Positions 1-5,250 of a stretch of DNA of 5,251 bases are shown one piece after another (position 1 is the first letter of the stretch; each line of letters begins with the position of its first letter). The stretch is from Anaerolineaceae bacterium UBA700. GTDB taxonomy: Bacteria > Chloroflexota > Anaerolineae > Anaerolineales > Anaerolineaceae. Location of the stretch: NCBI GenBank assembly GCA_002298885.1, contig DBMK01000007.1, positions 1 through 5,251 of the forward strand. The letters run 5' to 3'. The notes beneath the pieces were generated by a model. It was not told the origin of the DNA. It ran no database searches and was given only the letters and a program-made list of their open reading frames with translations. A program made the position numbers and the translations under genes.

Positions 1-45
1 CATGCTGAAACCCTAAGATTAAAATAGGGGTGCATCATGTATTAT

Positions 46-1773
46 TTATTGTCTCTTTTTAAGCCATTCGATCAGCTTTGGTGGCTCCCAGGTGTTGATC
101 ACGCTCTCCGGTCCCACCCAGGCGCGGCGGGCCACGGAGACGCCGTATTCCATCAGGTCCAGGTGCTCGATGGCGTGGGCATCGGTGTCGATCGCCAGGG
201 GGATGCCCATCTCGGCGGCCCGGCGGGCATAGACCTCGTCCAGGTCCAGGCGCGAGGGGTGGGCGTCGATCTCCAGCGCCACGCCGGTCTCCTTAGCCGT
301 GGACAGCACCTGCTCCCAATCCAGGTCGGCGCCCTCGCGGTTGGGCATCAGGCGCCCGGAGGGATGCCCGATCACGTCCACGTGCGGGTTGCGCATGGCG
401 CGCAGCAGGCGCGCCGTCACCACCGGACGTTCCTGGCGCAGGCTGGTGTGCAGCGAGGCGATGACGATGTCCAGCTCCGCCAGCACGTCGTCCGGGTAAT
501 CCAGGCTGCCGTCGGCGTGGATCTCGATCTCCGAGCCCTGCAGCAGCACGATTTTATCCCCCAGCTTTTTCTGCACTTCGTCGATCTCCTTGCGCTGCTG
601 GCGCAGGCGCTCCACCGTCAGCCCGGAGGCCACGCCCAGCCCGCCGGAATGGTCGGTGATAGCCAGCACCTTGAGCCCGCGCTGGATGGCGGCTTCGGCC
701 ATTTGCTGGATGGAGGCCGTGCCGTCGCTCCAGGTGGTGTGGGTGTGCAGGTCGGCGTGCACGTCGCTCACCGCGATCAGGCGGGGCAGGCGGTTGGCCA
801 GGGCGGCCTGGATTTCGCCGCGGTCCTCGCGCAGCTCGGGGGTGATCCAGGGCAGCCCAAGGGCAGCGTACACGGCCTCTTCGTCTGCGTATAGCCGATC
901 GTCACCGCCAACCACGCTGATGGCCTGCTCGGACAGCGACAGCCCCTTCTTCTGCGCCAGCTCGCGCAGGCGCACGTTGTGGTCCTTGGACCCGGACACG
1001 AATTGCAGCAGCGTGCCGAAGCGCTCCGGCGGCTGCACCCAAAGCTGCACGTTCGTGCCGTCCCGCAGCTCCACGCTGGCCTTGTTTTCGCCCTGGCCCA
1101 GCACGCGCAGCACCTCGGCCCGGCTGGTGAAGGCCTGCATCACCTCGACCGGGGTGCGCGAAGCAGCCACCAGGTCCAGGTCGCCGATAGTGGGCCGCCA
1201 GCGGCGCAGGCTACCGGCCAGCTCGGCCTTTTCCACACCGGGCTGCGCCCGCAGCCATTCCAGCAAGCGCAAGGCCGAAGGACGCACATTGCCCAGCAGG
1301 CGGCGCGTCGGGCGGCGCTTGAGCGCCTCGATGCCTTCCAGCACCCGCGCCTCTGATTTTTCACCCATGCCGGGCAGGCCACGCAGCTTGCCGTCGCGCG
1401 CCGCGGCTTCAAGCTCGGCCAGGGTAGTAACCCCGGCCTGCTTCCAAAAAAGCGCAATCTTGCGCGGGCCAACGTCCGGCACCTTCAGCAGATCGGCCAG
1501 GCTGGGCGGCACTTCTTCTTCCAGTTTCTTCAGAAAACCCAGCTCGCCGGTGGAGAGCAGCTCGCTGATTTTTTCGGAGATGGCCTTGCCCACGCCGGGA
1601 ATCTCGGTCAGGCGTTTCTGCCCGTAGAGAACATTGGCGTCCTCCGCCAGGCCGCGCAGGCTTTCGGCTGCCTTGCGGTAGGCCAGGGTCTTGTAAATGA
1701 CCTCGCCCTTGATTTCCAGCAGGTCGGCGATGAGCTCAAACGTTTCGGCTAATTCTTGGTTGGTCAGGATCAT
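46..1773 (-). CDS. polX: Family X DNA polymerase / 3'-5' exonuclease with PHP domain (PolX)
   Basis: Bacterial PolX joins a Pol-beta-like gap-filling polymerase to a PHP metal-dependent nuclease and acts in base-excision and gap repair in the cytoplasm. The 575-residue product has the usual length (about 570). Order: an N-terminal 8-kDa-like region with helix-hairpin-helix motifs around 57-66 (IPGVGKAISE), 98-106 (VPDVGPRKI) and 131-142 (GLPGMGEKS); the nucleotidyltransferase motif at 187-200 (GS..RR...GDLD, D198 and D200); and a PHP domain from about 340. PHP metal ligands look intact: H343, H345, D350, D374/H375, E415, H442, H470, D531, H533. The third polymerase carboxylate is odd: where relatives have VDLRV, this protein has VQLWV (Q243). 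Start 1773 is preferred over an in-frame ATG at 1815, because the longer form overlaps the upstream gene and adds an atypical tail. It starts 4 bases after the DinB-like gene stops, so it is probably the last gene of that transcript. Family assignment is very secure; polymerase activity is not. Confidence 0.96.
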   Translation of the reverse strand: MILTNQELAETFELIADLLEIKGEVIYKTLAYRKAAESLRGLAEDANVLYGQKRLTEIPGVGKAISEKISELLSTGELGFLKKLEEEVPPSLADLLKVPDVGPRKIALFWKQAGVTTLAELEAAARDGKLRGLPGMGEKSEARVLEGIEALKRRPTRRLLGNVRPSALRLLEWLRAQPGVEKAELAGSLRRWRPTIGDLDLVAASRTPVEVMQAFTSRAEVLRVLGQGENKASVELRDGTNVQLWVQPPERFGTLLQFVSGSKDHNVRLRELAQKKGLSLSEQAISVVGGDDRLYADEEAVYAALGLPWITPELREDRGEIQAALANRLPRLIAVSDVHADLHTHTTWSDGTASIQQMAEAAIQRGLKVLAITDHSGGLGVASGLTVERLRQQRKEIDEVQKKLGDKIVLLQGSEIEIHADGSLDYPDDVLAELDIVIASLHTSLRQERPVVTARLLRAMRNPHVDVIGHPSGRLMPNREGADLDWEQVLSTAKETGVALEIDAHPSRLDLDEVYARRAAEMGIPLAIDTDAHAIEHLDLMEYGVSVARRAWVGPESVINTWEPPKLIEWLKKRQ

Positions 1774-1777
1774 TTTA

Positions 1778-2278
1778 TTATTTCCAGGGCCAGGGTTGGC
1801 CAGACTGCTCGGCAAACGGGATGATGATATCCAGGTTGGGCAGTGGGTAGCCGAACCCGGTGAGAATGATCGACAGCTCGCCGCGGTGGTGGATCGAATG
1901 CACCAGCGCCTGGGTCAGCATCTGCCAGCGCGGAAATTGGAACGGCTGCCGGCTGATGACCACCGGCAGCACGGCCTCCAGGTCAGCCTCTGTCAGCGTC
2001 TTCAGATAGACCTGCTGCTGCACGAAAAGCGCCTCCCACCGTTGGCGCAGGTCCTCCAGGCTGTCCGGCCGCTTGAAAATGAACTGTTCGCCCTGGCAGG
2101 CCGCCAGGAAGTTGCATTCCACGCCCCACATGTGCGCCAGCAGGCGCAGCACTGTGTGGTGGCTGGGGCTGCTTTCGTACTCCAGCTCCTCTGGGCTCAG
2201 TTTTGCGGCGGTGTCCAGCACCAGGCCGTTAGCATAATGGTTGTATTCGTACAGGGCTCCCAAGAAGTCTGTGTGCAT
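1778..2278 (-). CDS. DinB-family putative metal-dependent protein
   Basis: The 166-residue protein fits the DinB/YfiT four-helix-bundle superfamily, whose members bind a divalent metal through three histidines. Some members are thiol S-transferases (bacillithiol or mycothiol); most have no known reaction. Visible evidence: family-typical length, an N-terminal helix (FLGALYEYNHYANGLVLD), a candidate first ligand H49 in LLAHMWGVECNF, and the C-terminal signature H127-x3-H131-R-G-E (HSIHHRGELS) followed by a glycine-containing turn (TGFGYPLPNLD). No signal peptide or membrane segment is seen, so it should be cytoplasmic. The ATG at 2278 has an AGGT ribosome-binding site 5 bases upstream (2284-2287). 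It follows the DUF3052-like gene by 22 bases and precedes polX by 4, which indicates co-transcription. The name DinB comes from a damage-inducible Bacillus gene and should not be confused with DNA polymerase IV. Substrate unknown. Confidence 0.85.
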   Translation of the reverse strand: MHTDFLGALYEYNHYANGLVLDTAAKLSPEELEYESSPSHHTVLRLLAHMWGVECNFLAACQGEQFIFKRPDSLEDLRQRWEALFVQQQVYLKTLTEADLEAVLPVVISRQPFQFPRWQMLTQALVHSIHHRGELSIILTGFGYPLPNLDIIIPFAEQSGQPWPWK

Positions 2279-2300
2279 TATTTACCTGCCATTTCCCAGG

Positions 2301-2687
2301 CTAATCGATCCCCTTTAAGCGCATTGCGGACCAGTCTTCGTCCAGCGAGATCATAAAAACGCCCTCCAGGCCGAGCGTTTTGGCGTAGGCATTGATCGTG
2401 TCCCGGTTGATGTCGGTCTTGACCCGGGCCGTGCCCTTGTAATAAGCCACCCACAGCAGGCCTTTGGGCTTGAGGCGCGTTTTCAAGTCCGCCAGGTGTT
2501 TTTCGAGCTCCTTGCGGTCGACGATATAGGCCAGGATAAAATCGACCCCCGTTTCGGAGCCGGCTGCGAGGGTAACGTTGGGCGGCAGCTCGCCCAGCAG
2601 GCTGGAATTGTTCGCAGGCGGGTGGATGAACATCACCCGGTATCCTTCTTTGATCGATAATTTTTGGGCGTTGGTCTTTTCGGACAT
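2301..2687 (-). CDS. DUF3052-like small protein of unknown function
   Basis: This 128-residue cytoplasmic-looking protein matches the pattern I associate with DUF3052: an opening hydrophobic strand followed by a proline pair (GYRVMFIHPPAN, 15-26), LGELPPNV (31-38), a central strand (VDFILAYIVDRKELEKHL, 48-65), the LKPKGLLWVAYYKG block (72-85), a tDINRDTI segment (91-98) and a closing DEDWSAMRLKG (116-126), where relatives usually have D.tWSglR. The fold looks like a compact alpha/beta domain, somewhat like a degenerate methyltransferase core without a recognisable SAM-binding glycine loop; no catalytic residue can be named. It is the first gene of the minus-strand cluster, has a good ribosome-binding site and sits just downstream of an outward TATAAT in the 2713-2789 palindrome. 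Co-transcription with DinB-like and polX genes is inferred from spacing. Function unknown; the family assignment rests on remembered motifs. Confidence 0.8.
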   Translation of the reverse strand: MSEKTNAQKLSIKEGYRVMFIHPPANNSSLLGELPPNVTLAAGSETGVDFILAYIVDRKELEKHLADLKTRLKPKGLLWVAYYKGTARVKTDINRDTINAYAKTLGLEGVFMISLDEDWSAMRLKGID

Positions 2688-2693
2688 GGTTTA

Positions 2694-2698
2694 CCCTC
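2694..2698 (-). promoter_or_regulatory. Ribosome-binding site of the DUF3052-like gene
   Basis: On the minus strand GAGGG lies 6 bases before the ATG at 2687. It is the best Shine-Dalgarno match in the cluster and fixes this start; it fits the gene being the first of the transcript. Confidence 0.7.
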
Positions 2699-2715
2699 TT
2701 AAGAAAGATATCTCC

Positions 2716-2721
2716 ATTATA
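2716..2721 (-). promoter_or_regulatory. Probable -10 box for the DUF3052-dinB-polX cluster
   Basis: On the minus strand this reads TATAAT, a perfect sigma-70-type -10, about 30 bases upstream of the ATG at 2687. A transcript starting about 7 bases further on would have a leader of about 20 bases containing the GAGGG ribosome-binding site. No convincing -35 hexamer lies at the expected distance (CCCAAA at about 17 bases), so strength or an activator requirement is unclear. Confidence 0.55.
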
Positions 2722-2780
2722 AATTAAGCGCTGAGTTTTTTGGGCAAGCTTTGCTCGCCCAAAAATTGCAGCGCTTAATT

Positions 2781-2786
2781 TATAAT
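2781..2786 (+). promoter_or_regulatory. Probable -10 box for tgt
   Basis: TATAAT in the right arm of the palindrome is the mirror image of the box at 2716-2721. It overlaps the ATG at 2785. If it is the real -10, transcription would begin near 2793, making the ATG at 2794 the first usable codon on a leaderless or nearly leaderless mRNA. No good -35 is visible at 16-18 bases (CCCAAA again), mirroring the other side. Confidence 0.5.
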
Positions 2787-3909
2787 GGAAGTAATGGATC
2801 CTTCTTTTACACAATCGATCGGCCTGGCGCAGGGCCGGCTGGACTTTCCGGTTTACTTGCCGGATGCAACCTACGGCATGGTGCGCGCCGTCGACGCCGG
2901 CGATCTGGAAGCCTGCAAGGTCGCCGCGGTGGTGATGAATACCTTCCACCTAATGCAGCGCCCCGGCTCGAGCACCATCCAGGCCCTGGGCGGGCTGCAC
3001 CGCATGAGCGGCTGGGGCGGGCCGATCGTCACCGATTCGGGCGGCTTCCAGGCTTATTCGCTCATCCGCCAGAACCCCAAATTTGGCAGTATGAACGCTC
3101 AGGGGCTCCACTTCCAGCCGGAAGGCACCAACCACAAGTACCAGCTTACGCCCGAGAAGAGCGTCCAGCTCCAGATCGGCTACGGCTCAGACGTGGTCAT
3201 CTGCCTGGACGACTGTACCCACGTGGATGCCGGGCGCGTCGAGCAGGAAATTTCGGTGAAGCGCACCGTGGCCTGGGCCCGCCGCGGCAAACAGGCCTTC
3301 GAGCGCCTGTTGGATGAGAAAAAGCTGCCCGCGCCCGCCCGCCCGCGCCTGTTCGGCGTGATCCAGGGCGGCGGAGAGATGGACCTGCGCAAGCAGTGTG
3401 CCGAAGAGCTGCTCGAAATCGGCTTCGACGGCTTCGGCTTTGGCGGCTGGCCTCTGGACGGCGAGGGCGGCCTGCTGACCGATATCCTGGCCTACACGCG
3501 CTCGCTGGTGCCGCCCCAATTTCCGCTGCATGCCCTGGGCGTGGGGCATCCGAAGAACGTGCTGGCCTGCTGGGAGCTGGGCTACGGCCTGTTCGACAGT
3601 GCAATGCCCACCCGCGACGCCCGCCACGCTCGCCTGTACGCCTTCACCCGTCCCTGCGCCGGGCCGGACGCCGGCCTGACCGGGGAATGGATAGAGTACA
3701 TCTACATCAACGACGAGCGCCACGTCAAGGCCGACGCGCCCGTCTCGCCGGGCTGCGACTGCCTGACCTGTACCCGCTACTCGCGCGGTTACCTGCACCA
3801 TTTGTTCAAGCTGAACGACGGCCTGTATTCCCGCCTGGCTACCATCCATAATTTACGCTTCATGACCGAATTGACGGACCGGATAAAGGTAAGGGATTTT
3901 AACCACTGA
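2785..3909 (+). CDS. tgt: Divergent tRNA-guanine transglycosylase (Tgt/queuine tRNA-ribosyltransferase family)
   Basis: Tgt enzymes swap guanine 34 of GUN-anticodon tRNAs for a 7-deazaguanine (preQ1 in most bacteria, queuine in eukaryotes and some salvaging bacteria) through a TIM barrel with a zinc site. The 374-residue product keeps the core: TDSGGFQ with D84 (general acid/base), LDDCT with D142 (base recognition), GVIQGG with Q194, FDSAMPTR with D271 (nucleophile), and zinc ligands C324, C326, C329 and H355 (CDCLTC, then IHNLRFM). Departures from typical bacterial enzymes: the substrate loop GGLAVGE is GGWPLDGE (220-227), NTYHLxLRPG is NTFHLMQRPG, and the region after PTR reads DARHARLYAF. 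Substrate may therefore not be preQ1. The ATG at 2785 lacks a Shine-Dalgarno and overlaps a TATAAT; the in-frame ATG at 2794 is a serious alternative. The last codons and stop lie in the outer part of a repeat. Family secure, exact substrate unknown. Confidence 0.9.
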   Translation: MEVMDPSFTQSIGLAQGRLDFPVYLPDATYGMVRAVDAGDLEACKVAAVVMNTFHLMQRPGSSTIQALGGLHRMSGWGGPIVTDSGGFQAYSLIRQNPKFGSMNAQGLHFQPEGTNHKYQLTPEKSVQLQIGYGSDVVICLDDCTHVDAGRVEQEISVKRTVAWARRGKQAFERLLDEKKLPAPARPRLFGVIQGGGEMDLRKQCAEELLEIGFDGFGFGGWPLDGEGGLLTDILAYTRSLVPPQFPLHALGVGHPKNVLACWELGYGLFDSAMPTRDARHARLYAFTRPCAGPDAGLTGEWIEYIYINDERHVKADAPVSPGCDCLTCTRYSRGYLHHLFKLNDGLYSRLATIHNLRFMTELTDRIKVRDFNH

Positions 3910-3973
3910 GTCACAGAGGACACTGAGAAAACCTTAAAATGTTTTTTAAGGTTTTCTCAGTGTCCTCTATGAC
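3910..3973. repeat. 64-bp palindrome between tgt and the IS
   Basis: Arms 3910-3939 and 3944-3973 pair over 30 bp with one mismatch (C3914/A3969) around a TGTT loop; the inner 25 bp (3915-3939 with 3944-3968) are perfect. The left arm reads GTCACAGAGGACACTGAG and onward, part of a phrase (AACCACTGAGTCACAGAGGA) resembling the ACCACAGAG/CACAGAGGACAC palindromic repeats I recall being dispersed in many bacterial and metagenomic genomes. It may act as a transcript end or mRNA stabiliser after tgt, but no T tract follows the stem, so I do not call a rho-independent terminator. The right arm stops exactly at the IS end, suggesting the IS interrupted a longer symmetric repeat. Confidence 0.9.
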
Positions 3974-4002
3974 CTGATTGACTGACAGAATTAAGGAATG
4001 AG
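3974..4002 (+). repeat. Left terminal inverted repeat of the IS
   Basis: The outer 14 bases (3974-3987) match the right end perfectly. Beyond them similarity continues imperfectly to about 4002 (TTAAGGAATGAG against TTAAGTAATGAG): roughly 26 matches, three mismatches and one single-base gap over 30 columns. The tip is set at 3974 because C3973 does not pair with C5251. Confidence 0.88.
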
Positions 4003-4059
4003 GCCATCGTATTTCAACCTTATGGCAAAATGAAGTTACCAGACAACATTTACCAGAAA

Positions 4060-4064
4060 GGGAG
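4060..4064 (+). promoter_or_regulatory. Ribosome-binding site deciding the transposase start
   Basis: GGGAG lies 4 bases before the ATG at 4069, within AAAGGGAGAAAG. The earlier in-frame ATG at 4030 has no comparable site, so 4069 is the likelier start. Confidence 0.6.
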
Positions 4065-4068
4065 AAAG

Positions 4069-5232
4069 ATGAACGATAGCCTCAAGCTCTATCGTAACAT
4101 AGCTGAGTTCGTTTTCAAATATGGAATGAGATTTCACGATTTGCGTTGTTTCACCACCTTTCTTTGGGCGATGGTCGGGCTCATTCAAAGCCGGACGGTG
4201 CATCTGAGCCAGTGGAGTTTGCATCGGCCGGGCAGAGCGAATGCGGCCAGCAAGCAGCGTCAGTTGGTGCGCTGGTTGAAAAACCCGCACACCGAACCGA
4301 TGAAGGTCTATCAACCGCTGATTGAGGCATTGTGCCAGGCGTTTGAAGGGGAGCGCCTCTTTGTGGCTCTGGATAGCTCGGTCTTGTGGGAACGATTTGT
4401 GCTGATCCGAGTGGCTTTGGTATATCGAGGTCGCGCCCTGCCTTTGAGCTGGCGGGTAATGGAAAGTAACAGTGCGGCGGTGGCGTTTAGCACCTACCAA
4501 CCGCTGCTGAGACAGGCGGCTCAAGTATTGCCGGTCCCTTGTCGGGTGGTGTTGTTGGCCGACCGTGGATTTGTGGATCATCGTATCTTCAAAGCGGCTA
4601 GAGATTTGGGCTGGGGATTTCGGGTGCGCCTGAAATCTAAAATTTGGGTCGGCCATCCTCAGCGTCCTATTACCACTGTTGGGGCGCTGATGCCAAAAGC
4701 CGGTCAGGCCCTCTTCCTCCATCGCATTTGGCTGACCAAACATTGGCTCGGCCCCGTTTATTTGGCCTTGGCCCATGTTCGGACCCCCAAAGGCTTTGAG
4801 CAATGGGCTATCGTGAGCGATGAACCCACTGACCTGCATACCCTGGATGAATTTGGCTTGCGTTTTGATATCGAAGAGAATTTCCTCGACGATAAATCGG
4901 CCGGTTTCCAACTGGAATCCAGCCAAATCCGGGACGCCGCTGCCCTTGCCCGCCTGTGTTTGATCCTTGCCACCTGCACCCTGTATTTGGTCAGTTGCGG
5001 CACTCAGGTCGTTGCCAATCACTTGCGCCGCCAGGTAGATGCTCATTGGCAAAGAGGGTTGAGTTTCCTGCAAATTGGCTGGCGTTGGTTGTCGCATGCT
5101 CTCTCCAATAATTTGCCCTTGCCTGCTCACCTACGGCTTCTACCTCAATTGGATTTCGATCCTGCCTTGGCTTCCAAACGCCAAGCCGCTCGTCCGATTG
5201 CCGCTTTATTTGCTCTTTCGCTCATTACTTAA
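4069..5232 (+). CDS. IS4-family DDE transposase
   Basis: This 387-residue enzyme cuts and joins the ends of the surrounding IS. IS4-type transposases have an RNase H-like catalytic core interrupted by a beta-strand insertion. The triad is visible: D102 in VALDSSVL, D165 in VLLADRGF, and E269 in RFDIEENFLDDK. The last block fits the family signature Y-x2-R-x3-E-x6-K as F262, R265, E269 and K276, with phenylalanine in the tyrosine position. Length and block order resemble IS10 transposase (about 400 residues). No frameshift or internal stop is seen, so the gene looks functional. An in-frame ATG at 4030 would add 13 residues but lacks a ribosome-binding site. The stop codon and last three sense codons (Leu-Ile-Thr) lie inside the right terminal repeat. 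Base use is more AT-rich than in the neighbouring genes. The IS10-like subgroup is inferred from motifs and the CTGA tips. Confidence 0.93.
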   Translation: MNDSLKLYRNIAEFVFKYGMRFHDLRCFTTFLWAMVGLIQSRTVHLSQWSLHRPGRANAASKQRQLVRWLKNPHTEPMKVYQPLIEALCQAFEGERLFVALDSSVLWERFVLIRVALVYRGRALPLSWRVMESNSAAVAFSTYQPLLRQAAQVLPVPCRVVLLADRGFVDHRIFKAARDLGWGFRVRLKSKIWVGHPQRPITTVGALMPKAGQALFLHRIWLTKHWLGPVYLALAHVRTPKGFEQWAIVSDEPTDLHTLDEFGLRFDIEENFLDDKSAGFQLESSQIRDAAALARLCLILATCTLYLVSCGTQVVANHLRRQVDAHWQRGLSFLQIGWRWLSHALSNNLPLPAHLRLLPQLDFDPALASKRQAARPIAALFALSLIT

Positions 5233-5250
5233 AATGTGTCAGTCAATCAG
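5221..5250 (-). repeat. Right terminal inverted repeat of the IS
   Basis: Read on the minus strand from 5250 it begins CTGATTGACTGACA, identical to the left tip, and continues imperfectly to about 5221. It overlaps the 3' end of the transposase gene, including its TAA stop (5230-5232). One base of flanking DNA (5251) follows before the window ends. Confidence 0.88.

Larger units (their letters stand above)
2713..2789. repeat. 77-bp inverted repeat filling the divergent intergenic region
   Basis: Arms 2713-2749 and 2753-2789 are 37 bp each and separated by TTT. The outer 21 bp of the arms (2713-2733 and 2769-2789) are perfect inverse complements. After three mismatches, TTTTTGGGC pairs with GCCCAAAAA, then one A/C mismatch and AGC/GCT close the stem; 33 of 37 positions pair. 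Both outer ends carry TTATAATGGA facing outward, so each end offers a TATAAT to the neighbouring gene. The right arm covers the first five bases of the longest tgt reading frame. It is far more AT-rich than the genes around it. It could be a symmetric divergent promoter/operator, or a small mobile palindrome (REP- or MITE-like) that brought promoters with it. The A tracts after the inner GC stem argue against an intrinsic terminator on either strand. Confidence 0.92.
3974..5250 (+). mobile_element. Complete IS4-family insertion sequence (IS10-like), 1277 bp
   Basis: The element is bounded by inverted repeats whose outer 14 bases, CTGATTGACTGACA, are identical, and contains one intact transposase. 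Tips beginning CTGA recall IS10 and IS50 of the same family, which make 9-bp target duplications. Only one flanking base remains at the right (C5251), so a duplication cannot be confirmed; a 9-bp one (CTCTATGAC, 3965-3973) would begin with the correct base. The element is visibly less GC-rich than the tgt and polX genes, as expected for a recent arrival. It sits downstream of tgt in the same orientation and breaks no gene. No passenger gene is present. Confidence 0.9.

Noticed and set aside
11..29. CCCTA...TAGGG hairpin just after the polX stop, as a terminator
   Set aside because: The stem is only five base pairs with a nine-base loop and only three T residues follow on the minus strand; too weak to call a terminator.
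590..1627. Open frame of 345 codons on the plus strand opposite polX
   Set aside because: It is rich in Ser and Arg with low-complexity runs, has no recognisable motif, and lies antisense to a clear PolX coding sequence; it is a by-product of GC-rich codon use.
1778..2687. A defence or toxin-antitoxin pair made of the two small minus-strand genes
   Set aside because: Both proteins match housekeeping-type families (DinB-like and DUF3052-like); neither shows toxin, antitoxin or nuclease motifs.
2715..2717. Minus-strand ATG in the left arm opening an 8-codon leader peptide before the DUF3052-like gene
   Set aside because: It overlaps the TATAAT and would lie upstream of the expected transcription start; it is the mirror image of the tgt ATG produced by palindrome symmetry.
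2742..2760. Inner GGGCAAGC/GCTCGCCC stem of the palindrome as an intrinsic terminator
   Set aside because: On both strands the stem is followed by A residues, not a T tract, and it lies upstream of both genes.
2278..2949. Minus-strand open frame of 223 codons across the divergent spacer
   Set aside because: It overlaps the DUF3052-like gene in another frame and runs through the palindrome and the antisense of tgt; no motif supports it.
3978..3983. TTGACT in the left IS end as a -35 box for the transposase
   Set aside because: No acceptable -10 hexamer lies 16-18 bases downstream (AGGCCA at 4001-4006), so no promoter is called.
4036..5130. Open frame of 364 codons antisense to the transposase
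   Set aside because: No family motif is seen and the composition is unlike a folded protein; the plus strand carries the full DDE signature, so this is a shadow frame.
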